64,000 nucleotides of DNA from Setophaga petechia. Its lineage: Eukaryota > Chordata > Aves > Passeriformes > Parulidae. The DNA is taken from assembly GCA_024362935.1 (NCBI GenBank), contig JANCRA010000003.1, forward strand, positions 2,532,001 to 2,596,000, given 5' to 3'. Under the pieces are notes generated by a model. That model did not search any database. It saw only the letters and a program-made list of their open reading frames with translations, and was not told the DNA's origin. Shown here piece by piece: positions 1-29,620 of this stretch (the first letter of the stretch is position 1; the number at the start of each line of letters is the position of its first letter). The position numbers and the translations under genes are program-made.

Positions 1-18062
<18,062 letters not shown>

Positions 18063-18136
18063 ATACAATAAAAGAGAGGAAGACTTTCCCACTCTAGATG
18101 AATATAATGATTTCTTGGAAGAAATAGAAGAAATTG
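18063..18136 (+). CDS. MNAT1: MNAT1 exon 3: linker between the RING and helical region
   Basis: This 74-nt exon starts with the last base of Ile81 and ends with the first base of Val106 before a perfect GTAAGT donor. It encodes residues 82-105, [20 protein letters not shown] then IEEI. The YNKREEDFP...EYNDFLEE motif is diagnostic of MAT1 and its yeast relative Tfb3. This acidic segment leads from the RING into the helical region that contacts the TFIIH core. It is AT-rich at third positions, unlike exons 2 and 5. Confidence 0.97.
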
Positions 18137-19681
18137 GTAAGTCTTAATGCTTGAATTTTTGATGTGCTGTGCTTGTGAGACCATAGGCTTTTATCTTCTG
18201 ACTCAGCTACCTATGAGAATGTCTAAGTTCAGTTTCTGTAATAAGATTTATCACAGTATCAGATTTTTATCTAATTACTTTTTTTCTGGATTTAATCATA
18301 TTTGCTGAACTGTGGGACATTGTTAAGTAAAACATTTTATCTGTCAGAGCAAAAACACAATCCAGTGAGGAAACAAAGCTGGAGAAGAAATACTTGCAGG
18401 GGACTGTCAATGCTGCACTGGCAAAGATTAAACAAAGAGAGGAGAAATTGAAATTTTCATTATATCCCTCCATTAGCTTTATCTACCATGACAGAAGCCA
18501 TATGGTGTCTTTCATCATTTTTGCTTCTGCAAGTACAGTAGTTGAAGCTGCTTTGAAGCTGATGACCTTACATACCACTGTGGTAGCATTTTATGTTGCT
18601 GTGCAGAAGGAGAAGGTTTAGGAACAGACGTTGATTTCTTTCTCTTTGGATTAGCTGAAGCAGAACTTTGCCCTTTGGGGAAGGGACAATGTTATCAACA
18701 GAGTTTATTTTCTTCTTAGTTAGGGTGACTTGTGATTTATGGTGGAGTGATGGGTTTTGCTTAGAAAAACAAGGATGTGTTCAAAGGAGTGACTCCTAAA
18801 TGGTTTGTTCTCAGTTTTTATGAGCTTCTGAGGCTTTTCTTTTTTTTGACCTGGAGGAAGAAGAGGTGACTTAGAGCATGCAGGAGGGGCAGTGAGTGTG
18901 ATTTGAAGGAAACCATGGAGATGACACTTTCCCTTCATTTTTCTCAAAGGAGCCCTTGCTCCTTTTTGCACTGTGCTGTTTTGTAGAAATGTATCCAAAC
19001 ACTTACTGCTGTGAGCAATGGATCATGTTTTTGTTGGCACCAGGAGGCTGAGGCTGGGAAGCCAAATCGTGTGGCTGGGAAGCACCAGTCACACTCACAT
19101 GGTCCAGATATCTGGAGGAGATGATGTGGGTGTAGCTTTGTTTGTATATTTTTTGGAATGGTATGGGTGAAGGAGGGAATGAATAGAAAGAGTGGCCAGA
19201 GGATCCTGGAAGAATCTGTGTGCTCATGGGAAGCAAAACTGCTTTTTTCATGTAGCATTAAATATAATTTCCCACTTAACTGCTGTTGCAGGACTTTTTA
19301 ACATCTGTAACAAGGGAGTTGAAGTTTTGCCTGAAATTGTGTGAACCTCATGAATTTGTGCAGGATGTTAAGGTTTTACAGCTCTTGGGATTAGGTGGTT
19401 ACATTGCAAATGGTTCCAAATCTTGTGCTGGGAACTTGGTTTTAGGAGCAGCAGAAACCTGACTGGTCTTGGTAATCTTATGAAAAAAATTGATTTGGCC
19501 AGTAATTGTTTTGGCCCTGCAAATGCAAAGTGAAGAAGCTTGATAGAGTTTTTAGGAATTGGAGTTAGTTACCTGAGAAGAACACCTAAAATACTAAAAA
19601 GAAATGGAAGTCCAACTGCATCCTAGTTCATTGATGCAGCAGCCAGGGTGATGAGAGGAAGGAAGGGATGCAGTCAGAAGA

Positions 19682-19807
19682 GACTTTAATTTGGGATATC
19701 ATAAATGAACTTTGGGATATCATAAATGAAATGATATCATAAATGACTTTAAGTTGGGATATCATAAATGAACTCACTGGTCAGTGAGTTCATTTATGAT
19801 ATCCCAA
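19682..19807. repeat. Tandem repeat ending in a near-perfect 54-bp palindrome
   Basis: The core TTGGGATATCATAAATGAA occurs at 19691, 19712 and 19754, with a truncated copy (GATATCATAAATGA) at 19733. A 30-bp segment beginning GACTTTAA is duplicated with period 63 (19682 and 19745). The last direct copy, 19754-19779, is followed after a 2-nt spacer (GT) by its exact 26-nt reverse complement at 19782-19807. This is seen directly in the bases. A local template-switch or fold-back duplication could make it. I recognise no mobile element family here. Confidence 0.95.
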
Positions 19808-21055
19808 ATCCAGACAGATCCCAGAGGACAGGTTAGATTCAGCAACACCACTTTAGGCAAGAGTTCAGGCCCTGTTTGCTCTCCCTGGTGACAAAGCCCA
19901 TTGCACATTTGTCCCCAAACCCATCCCTGCTGTGCTCCTGGGCACAATTCCCCACCTGGCACTTGTCTGATGTGACATTTTCCAGTGCATGTTGTGAATG
20001 GTGTGACTGAACAGTGTGTTAAAAGTCATTGACTCTGTGTGATAATTTCACACTTTACTGCTGAGAGGAGTTATTTCATTTTTGTGTGTCTCTGAATTCC
20101 CTGCTTGCTTGCTCATGTGGAAAACTGGGCTGCAAGATGGAAAAGAAAGGATGTGCAGGGCAGCTTTGTCTTGTGCAGCCAACATTCAGCAGACTTGCAG
20201 TAGCTGCTGGTCTTGGGAAGGTTTCCCCTCTCCCCATGCCCCAAACTTTCAGTTTTTCTATGAGAGTCTAAGTGCAACTTCACCTTTTTTGTCCCTCTTT
20301 GCTGGAAGGTTTTGTTTCTGGAATTGTTGTATGTTTACATACATGTATGTATGTATGGAGTTGTTTAATGGAGTAGTTGCTTAGCACAGACAAAATGTAA
20401 AACATCCTGTGTAGGTGTATTTCACATGACCCTGATTCTGATAGGGTTTCCAAATAATCCAGGTAGGACAGCTCTAAAACTAGCACTGGAATGAGACACA
20501 GCAATTGCTGACCTCACTTGAAACACATTTTCTCCCTTCATATCAACTGTTTTATACCTACAGACTTTTTCTGTTGAAATAGAAGAGTTGCATGGTGCAG
20601 CAGCTGTGTGTGTGTGTGGGAAGGTCAAACAAACATTAGGGTAGTCACCTTTTAAGATTTCTATTATAAAAAACAGGTTTTTGAAGTGGTTTAGAGTGTA
20701 GCCACTGAATAATGCTTTGGGCTAAAATGTGTTAAACAAGGCTTTAAATAAAAACCACATTTTAAAGTGAGTTTTCCCCAGAAGAAAAATCAGTTGGACA
20801 ATTTGAGAGCATTGGAAGCACAGTTTGTTGTCATTAGCACTAGGAATAAAAATAAAGTGAAAGAGTTAAAACCTGCCTTTGGGAAAGGTGTGGAGAGCAT
20901 GTATCTGAGTGAGTCAGGACTGTGCCCGTGTGATGAGAGGGACCTGGTTAAACCTTTGAGTGTTGCTACAAGTTGCACTCTCTGGACACAATGTGAATTT
21001 CGGTTGCTCTTTCTACAAAGTTTTCTTTTCCCCCCAAGTATTTTTCCTTCCCCAG

Positions 21056-21181
21056 GGTATCTCTCAGGCCGTTTTTCCCAGCCCCGTGTGAAAGCTCTTG
21101 GAGCCTCCCAGCGTGTGCCTGGCACCTTCTCCTGGTACCTGAGCGAGGCCCCCAGGCATTACCGCAGCACGATTGTTCTGG
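21056..21181 (+). other. Exon-like block in intron 3 (candidate cassette exon)
   Basis: A pyrimidine-rich acceptor (TTTTTCCTTCCCCAG) precedes 126 nt that stay open, followed by a moderate donor (TGG then GTAATT). Entered from exon 3, which leaves one base, it reads GG-TAT-CTC onward without a stop and leaves one base again, so it is phase 1-1 and would join cleanly to exon 4. It contains about six CpGs where the surroundings have almost none. The encoded 42 codons match nothing I know, and human MAT1 has no such insert. It could equally be chance or an old unrelated fragment. Confidence 0.3.
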
Positions 21182-21674
21182 GTAATTGCTGCTTTTTAAA
21201 AAGCGTTCAGCTCCAAGCAGGCTGCTGTTATTTGTGTATTCCTGTGTCTCCCTGATCCTCCAGGACTTCATGCAGTACTCTCAGAACACTTATCTGACAA
21301 GTGATCCTTGCATAGGAAGGGTTTTGCTATCTGTGATCACTTGTGGCTTGTGCTGTTTAATTGTTTTGTGGTTTGGTTTTCCCCCCTCTGTGTGTGTGTT
21401 CTCGAGGATGGTGTTGCTGGTCCTGACACGGGCAATAACACAACTGGAAATTGGGCAGCTTTATCAAAGATCTGTTTCAGTTCTCATCATCACACTGGTC
21501 CTGCCAAAATGGTCTTAGAGTGATGGGGCTGAGTGATTTCAGTCATTCACTTCTGGAAAAGTTATTGACTCTATAAAAGACCACTGAGGATAAACAGAAA
21601 TAATCATTGATACCTAACTAGACTTTTCTGGCTTAACTGTGGGTTTTCTTTTGTTTCTGATAAGTATTTTGTTA

Positions 21675-21850
21675 TAATCCCAGAAATGTTGGTTGGAAGG
21701 GACCTGTTGAATTCTTTTCCATCTTTTCTGTCCCTCACTGCATTCCTACCCCTTTTAAAAGTACAGGGGTCTGGCATCAAGAGCACCAAGGGAAGTTGCC
21801 AAGGTAGCCTGGCACGTGGAGGATGAGGTTGTGTCTCCCTCTGTAGCACT
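21675..21850 (-). mobile_element. Possible decayed CR1 LINE 3' fragment
   Basis: The segment around 21680-21705 (CAGAAATGTTGGTTGGAAGG then GACCT) resembles the reverse complement of a CR1 3' end, where GGTTGGAAGGGACC is typical. Similarity fades within about 30-60 bases, so the boundary and family are uncertain. Confidence 0.35.
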
Positions 21851-24800
21851 CTGCCATTCCCAGCCTGGGGTTTTAGGGAGATGATAATTTAGGAGTTGTT
21901 TGTAGTAGATGGGAGGAATATTGTTTATAATGAATTAATGCTAGGAGTTTTCAGCCTTAGTCTAAAACAGGGAGATTTTGAGGAACTTAGTCCTGCAGTG
22001 CAGTGATATTAATTCATTCAATTATTGTGCCATTTAATTAAAATTTTTGTCTTATTTTCTTTTTTATAACTAGGAAAATATTTTTCCATTTGTTATAGAA
22101 TTGTATAATGAATGCTGCTGTTTTGAAAAACAGAGAAAGCCCCTGTAGAGGCTGAATTTCAGAACTTGGGAGTTTCACCTAAATAGAATGAAATGCTTCA
22201 CAAAAAACACAATAGTCTTCCTGTTATACTTAACAGATGTCTCAAGGCAAGTCATTTTATAAACCAACCAATGTGAGATGGATAAGTAGATAAATAATTG
22301 TTGCATACAAAACAGCTTCTGTTTCTTTTCCCTGAAGGGCTTCAGGCCTCTTATATCGGCTTATGCTATATTTCAACATGGACAAAAATAAGTCTGTCTT
22401 CTCTTTGAAACCTTTTCAAACCAGCCATCTGCTTTGCCACTCATATTCAGATCTGCATCAATATTTTTTCAGGGTAGGTGTAGCATATGAGTTGGGATTT
22501 TTAACTCTTTCTAGTTTTTCTGCTTCTACTTTTTTTCCATATTTAAAGTTAAGAAGTACATTTAAAATAAATTTCTGGCAAAACTCAAAGCAGGCCAAAT
22601 AAAAAAAGTTCTGCATAGTTCTAGCTATGTTGAAGTCTGTATGTTGAGTGATAGCAATTGTGTTCTTTGGTTTTATAGTTGTTGGCTTTTAAATGCCAAG
22701 TAACTTGTGGAGGGGACAAGGAACAAGAGAGGGAAATAACATCTTAATTATTTTTTGTGCCCTAGTGCCCCTTGCAAAGCAGACTTGTCAGCTGTATTGT
22801 GAGGATACAATGGCAAGAATTTGTATTCTATAAATATTGATGAAAAGACGTTTGAAGCTCATGAAAAATTTATTAGGAAATATGTTGAAAGATGTTTTGG
22901 CTGCTGGCTGGCCGCTGGTAACCATGCAGTGTCAAAGAGCAGCTTGTTTGGCTGGTAGGTGTTTATTGTAGAGGGAAGATGCTGTTTTCATGTACCAAAG
23001 GGCAGCTCTTGACACAGAAATTGATGTAGGCAGATCCAGGTTACACTCTTACACTTTCCATTGTTTTACTCTTTTTTTTTTTTTACACTTTTTTGCACTC
23101 TTTTACTCTGTTTCCACTCTTGCAACAAAATGTCTTAAGTTGAAACGTGGACAGGTCAGTGCTGAGGAGGAGGTGCTGAGGACCAGGACAGTGTTTCCCA
23201 TCAATGGCTCTAGATCAATGTTCTCTGGGACAAATTTCCTCTGCCCTTTGAAGGGGCTGGAAGTTTGAATTTCTGATTGCTGATGTCCTACAATATCCTT
23301 GAGTGACAAAGCAGGACAGGATGGGCAGAGCAGAGTCAGCGTGGTGTGAGCAGGTCTGACTGCTGAGAGGGTTGTGGTTGTTGGTTCCAGCCACAGCAGG
23401 GAAACAAGGGGGGATAAACACTTCCACCATGAGCAGAGCAGTGGGCTTTTAGGGTGAACATTTCCCAAACATTGATGCAGAAATAGATTTTTTAGCTAGA
23501 AATGTTACTTCCCGTGGAGTACAAAATACAGCCATTTTTGTAAGCAGTTCTCAATAAAGGTAGGCACCTGCAAGTGTTTAAAACATGCCTGCTTTTCCCC
23601 AGTATGAGTTTTAAATCTTGAGCTTCTTGTTTTACAGATCAAATGGTAGCCAGTTTAACCTATTAAAGATAACTGAGAAAGAAGCAAAAAAACAAACCCT
23701 GAAGGGTTCAAGCAGCAATAACTGCAAAACAGGGATCATCAGCTTATGGCTGGATTTATTTTTAGAGAAATATTCATGATGTTCAGGAGCCTGAGGGCAA
23801 CTTGGCATCTCCTCATGCACCTGAAGGTGGCATCTGGGCATCCTGCTAGCACAGCATGGCTCATGTGCTATTTCTTTCTTGTGTCGTCACTGGAGAGTTT
23901 GGAGAGCTGCTGTGGGGATTGAGGTTGTAGGAAGTGCTGACATTCCCATGCAGCTGCTGTCACTGCAGAGCCCTGGGCTGATTGTGTGCCAGCATTTTCA
24001 CATGATGCTTCTCTGCCCTAATACTCAAATACTAAAACTTCTTGTCAGTTGGCAACTGTAGGAAGGAAATTTGGATGTCTGATCACCATTAAAATACTAA
24101 AGATTTAAATGTTTTGCTAAGGAGAGGTTGCTACAACCAAGAAGTGTGTGCTTGTCATAATATGAAATAGGAAAATATGATGCCTTTTGGAGAGGAAAAA
24201 AACCCCAAAACATTTGGGGTGGGTAGCTTGCTTCCAGAAACCAAGGAGCTGAACTTTGAATGGTTTGTTTGGGTTGTGGCAGTGCCCAGAGGTCCCAGCT
24301 GGGGTGAGATAAAGACCTGAGGGAGAGGTGCTACCTGAAGCTATAGCATGGAGACACAGCAGGTGGTGTGTAGGAGAAGGGAACCTTTATTCCCCTTTTT
24401 CTGGTTCTTGCCAGTGGGAGAACTCCAGTACAGAGGCCCTGTGGTCTGCCCAGAACAATAGCAAAGTTTGAAAATTCAGCTCAGATGTTGATTCTAAAAT
24501 TTTTAAAGCACAAACTCAGCCATCTTAGATCTTCCCTCTGAACTGAGGATGCTGGGGTGGGGCTGGAAGAGTTCAGCTGATTCAGGAGCCAGACTGAATT
24601 GAAATATCATTTCTCTTGATACTGCTTATTATTCAAAAAATGGGAAAAATAAATACAGCTTTAAAACTTTTTTATTTTTAAGGTTAGGAGGTTATTGAAC
24701 TGTATCTTGCTGAGCCCTTTTTTGTTGCAATTTGAGGAATTGAGTATTTTTAATAAGAGTAAGATGATGTGGTGGTTTGGTACTCCTGGATAAGGCAGTA

Positions 24801-26474
24801 TTCCTGTTCCCATCTGTACCCTTTTATTACTTCCCTGGTACCCTCTCTGGCTCTCAGCCCCTGTGTTGAGCCAGTTCAGGTTACTGGAGGATTTCTGTTG
24901 ACACTGCAGAGTATCTGAGGGAATTCTGGAGTCAGAGAAGGGAAAAGAGTGAGGCCTGTGCTTGGGGAGCAGGAATGCTTCCCTTGGCAGCCAGAGCTGG
25001 GCTTGTAGAACTGAGCTGCATCCACAGCTCTGCCATTTTGGACCTTCCTGTTTCTTCTTGTCTCCATTTGCTCCTGGCATTGATTTCTTGATGTTTCCTT
25101 CACTGTTCTCACCTGGCTTGCCAGCCTGGGCTACTTTTGGTTTGTTTGCCTGGCACCCTCCTAAGGGCTCTTTTCTGCCATGTTAGCTGTGGGGAGGATG
25201 GAAGAAGGGAGATGATGTTCTGCAAACTGAGCTGTGTGTTACCCTGCCGAGTAACAGCCGACTTCATGCTGCCTCCTCCTGTTCCCTCTAGCAGCCTCAC
25301 TGGTACAAATGGCTTGGCAGTGGTGCCTGTGCCCAGGCTTAGCTTGGCCCTGGTTGCCTAAAAATCTGAGAAGTGAGAACTGGACCAAAATCTCCCAAGT
25401 GCCACGCTGGTGCTTGCACAAGAACCTCCTTCCCCTTGGGGTGTGACGCAGCGCGGTCACTGCGCGATTGTTTCTTGTGGAGGATTTATATCAATGGCAG
25501 CACAAATTTCTCTGCTGCTCTTGTAGGCACGTGACAGAGCTCTTGGAGTGCTCTGTGCTGGCTCTGTTCAGTAGCTGTGAGGCCATGGGCATGAGCCCAG
25601 CATCCACTCAGGATGGGGATCACCCAGAGCCTTCCCAGTGATAACGGCCTTCAGCTGGAATTCACTTGACCCACAAGTGAACCAGTGACCTAGAGGGGAA
25701 GGGCTCAGGCATTGTATCAAATTACAAATCATCCAAACCATCTATGTCTTTCAAGCTGTTGATTATGGAAACTGTTCAATTTCTTGAGATACCATGTGTA
25801 GATAATTGGGAATGTTGTGCTAAACTATGGAGCTTACTGGCCGACCCTGCTTGCTCATAATTACATGAGATATAGTCTGTCACCACTGAGAGACATCAAA
25901 GAATGTCAGCTGACCTATTAATCTGCAAGCATCTGCAGATTCCTCATAATAAAGGTAATTGTACATTGGTGCCTTTTAAGTTATCAGACAATGTAATATT
26001 ATTTTTTGTGTACCTGAGAATTCAGTCACTGTAGTCCTTGTGCATTAGATATTCCCTGGGAAATGGAATGACTTAATTTCAAACCTTGCCTTCATATGCC
26101 TGCGTTTGGTCTAATTTAATTTTATAGGAATCACTGTGTTCTTAGCTATAACTGCTACTTGGAAAGGTCAATGTTTTATGAATAACATGATGATTATTCA
26201 TGTGTATCATTACAGTGTCACAAAACGGGATGCAAGATTCAAATTTTAATCTCCTACAGATGTGTAAACCTACAGAAACTCTGCTGGCTTTTGTTGAAGT
26301 GCAGTGACTTAGCAGATTGTCTCTGTCTTTATATGGCATGTTTAAATAAGTTCTGTTACTGCAATGTTTATATTTGGCTAGAAGGGATACAGAGCATAAG
26401 AATAGTGTTTCTTTGTCATAGTCATGCATGCTGACCTAATACTTTTGCTTTCTGTCTTTATAATATTTATGCAG

Positions 26475-26578
26475 TATTTAACTTGACCAACAATGTGGAC
26501 TTGGAGAACACCAAAAAGAAAATGGAGCTGTATCAAAAGGATAACAAAGAAGTCATTCAGAAGAATAAGTTAAAACTG
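26475..26578 (+). CDS. MNAT1: MNAT1 exon 4: first part of the central helical region
   Basis: This 104-nt exon completes Val106 and encodes residues 107-140, [20 protein letters not shown] then [14 protein letters not shown]. It ends exactly at a codon boundary before GTTAGT. The FNLTNNVD segment and the run of charged helix are typical of MAT1. In the family this region begins the long helix that anchors the kinase module to the XPD/XPB part of TFIIH. Glu116, Leu124 and Asp128 are conservative changes relative to human MAT1 as I recall it. Confidence 0.97.
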
Positions 26579-27783
26579 GTTAGTTAACTTCTCTCCCCTA
26601 CAACTTTTATTCATTTGTTAAAGAATTAAAGGATTTGTGGAGTACTTTCTTAAAACAAATCAAAGCTGAAAGCACTGTACAGGGTTCTTTGTATTTAAAT
26701 ATTGAGGTTGAAATGTAGTTATGCTTTATTTTGGGAAGGGCTGGAGGAGAGGGGCAGGCAGCAGAGGCTGTGTGCAATACATCACCACGGCATGTGTGCT
26801 GGCAGTGTCGTTGGACAATGGCCAGGAGAGATGAAGTTCATTCCTGCACCAGGACAATCGTTCCTTTCTCATCTGAAGGAAAAAAGAAATCCAGACTCTA
26901 GGCATTATGAAGCTCCCAGGAGAGAGTTGTAAAACTGAGGCAAAACACAGGCCTGGTTTATGCAAAATTTGAAATGAAAGATGTTGGAACAAACATTAAA
27001 ACTTTTGTTCAAAAGCTGATAACAGTGACATCAGGGATATTGTATATATAATCTGTATGCAAAACACAGGGTTCTTTGAAGATTTATTCATTAAATTATG
27101 GCTCACATATCATTTTGTACTTTAAAAATAAACTTGCATGCATTTATTCCTGTAAGAAAAGTTTAAGCTGTTAAATATTTTTTCAGCATAAAAATACACA
27201 TTGTTATCAGTTCTTGAAGGAAAATGTCTGCCCAGAGTGTGACATAACAAAGGTTTGTGTTTGTAATCCAGTTGCACTAAGGACTTGCTTTCAAATCAGT
27301 AGGGGTGAAATCCTCACTCCCCTGAAGTCTGTGGCAAAACTCTGGGTGATTTCTTTAGCTCTAGGATTTCACAGGAGGAGATTGGAATCTGAAAAATGTT
27401 TGTTTGAACCTCTTCCTTTTAAAGGCAAGGAAATTTCCCTAGGGGTCCATCTCTGATCTGTTATCCTGTCTCTGACACTGTGCAATATCCTCTGCCTCAG
27501 AGCTTGAGGAGACCTGCCAGAGCTTTGGCTGTGTCCTGTTTTACAGTGGAGCTGCAGCCCCTGGGGTCACAGTGGGAGCAGCTCTGCCTCAGCCACCTTC
27601 CCCTCCAGGAGGTGCCTCTGACAGCCTGGCCAGGGCTGGGTGATGCTGTCAGGCAGCTCTGCAATGCCCTGTACCCTCTCAAGCCCCCAGCACTTCTGTT
27701 TGCTGTGCTCCACAGTCCTGCTCTGCTGGAAGCTGGGCAAGCCTGTGTGAGTCCAGACTCACTGAAGAGCTGGAATCATTTAT

Positions 27784-28561
27784 CTTTTTTTTTTCTTTTT
27801 TAACATTTGAAACGTTCATAATTTCTTTTTCAACAATTGAGACATAATAGACTTTACACAGTGATTATTACAAAAACTGCATGATCTTGTCCATAAATTT
27901 CCCCCTCTCCTAAAAGCTGAAGGGTTGCTTTTCCTCTCCAGCTCCTCTTAGCAAGTTTTTAAATGTCTGTACTCCATGTGTGGTAAAAGGTCTCCTACTT
28001 TCTTGCTTAAACTTCTTATGGCCAGTCATTGTCCCTGCTTCCTTGACTGTAATGGGTTGCTTCTGAGGGATATAGATGTTTTCTATCCCTCTTGTTGTTT
28101 TTGTTGCCATTTGCCTGCTCCAGTGTGATTTGTGTTTGGCAGGCAGAAGGGGCCAGAGTTGAATGCAGAGATCTTAATGCCTCTCGTAAAGAAACTCTGT
28201 TTTCCCATCTCTGCTGGAAATACATTGATCCTGAGAATGTTCTTCTCTTGTAGTTTAGAAAAGAAAAAGTGAAGCTCTTGCTGTTCTTGTAGTTATAAAT
28301 TTTTTTTTCTAATATATAGATAATTATTTACACTTTTTATTTATAAAACCTTTCACCCTGAGTGGACTGCAGCTTTTCCAGTGTTTCTCCCTTAAATATT
28401 TGCACTTCTCCAGTCACAGGGTAACTTGTTGCTTCCTACTTTATCACTAGATGTTTAATTTCACTTGCTGCTTTGTGCAGTCTTGAAATAGTTGTGTCTG
28501 GATTCTGTGATGTGAATGTGCATGTTTTCTTCATTATCCTTTCCTGAATGTGGCAAAACAT
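27784..28561 (-). pseudogene. Possible decayed retrocopy on the minus strand, family unknown
   Basis: Read on the minus strand, 28561 to 28337 stays open for about 75 codons with a single stop at 28436-28438. The product has ordinary mixed composition, with segments such as TSQNPDTTISRLHKAASEIK and VTGEVQIFKGETLEKLQ. Two Lys/Arg-rich minus-strand frames follow (28225-28016 and 28110-27910) in different frames. An A-rich tract on that strand at 27801-27784, about 110 nt after the last stop, could be a poly(A) tail remnant. No canonical AATAAA or target-site duplication was seen, and I do not recognise the protein. A-rich sequence can mimic coding, so this is a weak call. Confidence 0.25.
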
Positions 28562-29313
28562 GATTTTACTTTCTATTTACTTCTTCACTTGTAGGCTTGA
28601 GTTTACTCCAGGCTTCACTGTCATCATCTTTCCCTTCACATGTTAGGACTGTTTAGATTATCTTTAGTCTGGACACAACCCTTGCTGCCTATTGAACTCA
28701 TCTCTTCTCTTTTACTGTTTAAAGAATTTGATCTGACACGTGATAATTCTTCCCTTTTCCTGTAGTCTGCTCTGGTTTAGGTTTGTTTATCAGTTTACTT
28801 ATTTCAGGCTATAATTTTTCTGGGCTGTTTCTTCAGACTAGGTCTGTCAGCACTTCCCTACAAGTTTTCTTCTGTTTCAGTGCAAATTCCAGGCAGTCTT
28901 TAGAGATAAATGTGGAAGAGCTTTGGAATGTCTCAAAGACCTTGAGCTCTTCTGTCCTGTTGACCAAACTAACCAAATCCCTTCATTCTCAGACGTAACC
29001 TCAGTTAGAAGTTTGAGGATTTCCTTGTTTGTTATTTTCCTTTCATTAAATTCAAAGAGAGCCCATTTCCAGGTGGTTGCTGGTTGGTCACCAGCTTTTT
29101 CCTGGTGTCACTGCACCTGTTACAAAATGGAAGCAGCTTCTGGTGGCTCGGTGGCAGGTGGTGACATCTCCCAGGATGTCTCACTGGGACCCACTGGCTC
29201 AGTCTTTCTGGTGAAGGGATTTTTTTCCCAGATTCTGGCTTTTCTTAGGTAGCTGTGCTTTATGATATAACTTAATGATTGGAACAAACTTTGCTCTGGT
29301 CTTGGCCTCGATA

Positions 29314-29620
29314 GTAATCATAGAATTACAGAAGAAGCTGATTTGGAAGGGATCCACAAGGATTTTTGAGTCTGGCTCCTGGGCCTGCACAGCACCATCC
29401 CCAGGAGTCCCACCCTGTGCCTGAGGGCACTGTCCAAACCCTCCTTGAGCTCTGCCAGCCTTGGTGCTGTGCCCGCTGCCCTGGGGAGCCTGTTCAGTGC
29501 CCAAACACCCTCTGGGTGAAGAACCTTTTCCTGATATCAACCTAAACCTCCCCTGACACAACTTCAGGCCATTCCCTTGGGTTCTGTCACTGGGCACCAC
29601 AGAGATCAGTGTCTTCCCCT
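29314..29620 (-). mobile_element. CR1 LINE 3' fragment
   Basis: The + strand begins AATCATAGAATTACAG and continues TTGGAAGGGATCC. It then carries the reverse-complement CR1 landmarks CTGTGCCTGAGGGCACTGTC, GGGGAGCCTGTTCAGTGCCC, CTCTGGGTGAAGAACCTTTT and CCTGATATCAACCTAAACC. This is the 3' end of an avian CR1 in minus orientation, 5'-truncated as is usual for the family. The 133-codon minus-strand open frame across it is not a gene. It sits in intron 4, about 0.9 kb before exon 5. Confidence 0.88.

Larger units (their letters stand above)
18137..26474 (+). other. MNAT1: MNAT1 intron 3
   Basis: This is a complete 8.3-kb phase-1 intron. It contains a tandem/inverted repeat cluster at 19682-19807, an exon-like GC-richer block at 21056-21181, a weak CR1-like start at 21675-21850, T-rich low complexity at 23065-23110, a CpG cluster at 25440-25470, and an AT-rich stretch at 25840-25990 that may be conserved. 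No independent gene is recognised. It ends in TTTATGCAG. Confidence 0.9.

Noticed and set aside
20335..20357. TATG/CATA microsatellite-like run
   Set aside because: It is only a few units long and of ordinary frequency in intron DNA.
20767..21255. 162-codon + strand open frame
   Set aside because: As a stand-alone gene it has no family match or promoter. Only the internal 126-nt exon-like part (21056-21181) is kept, as a candidate.
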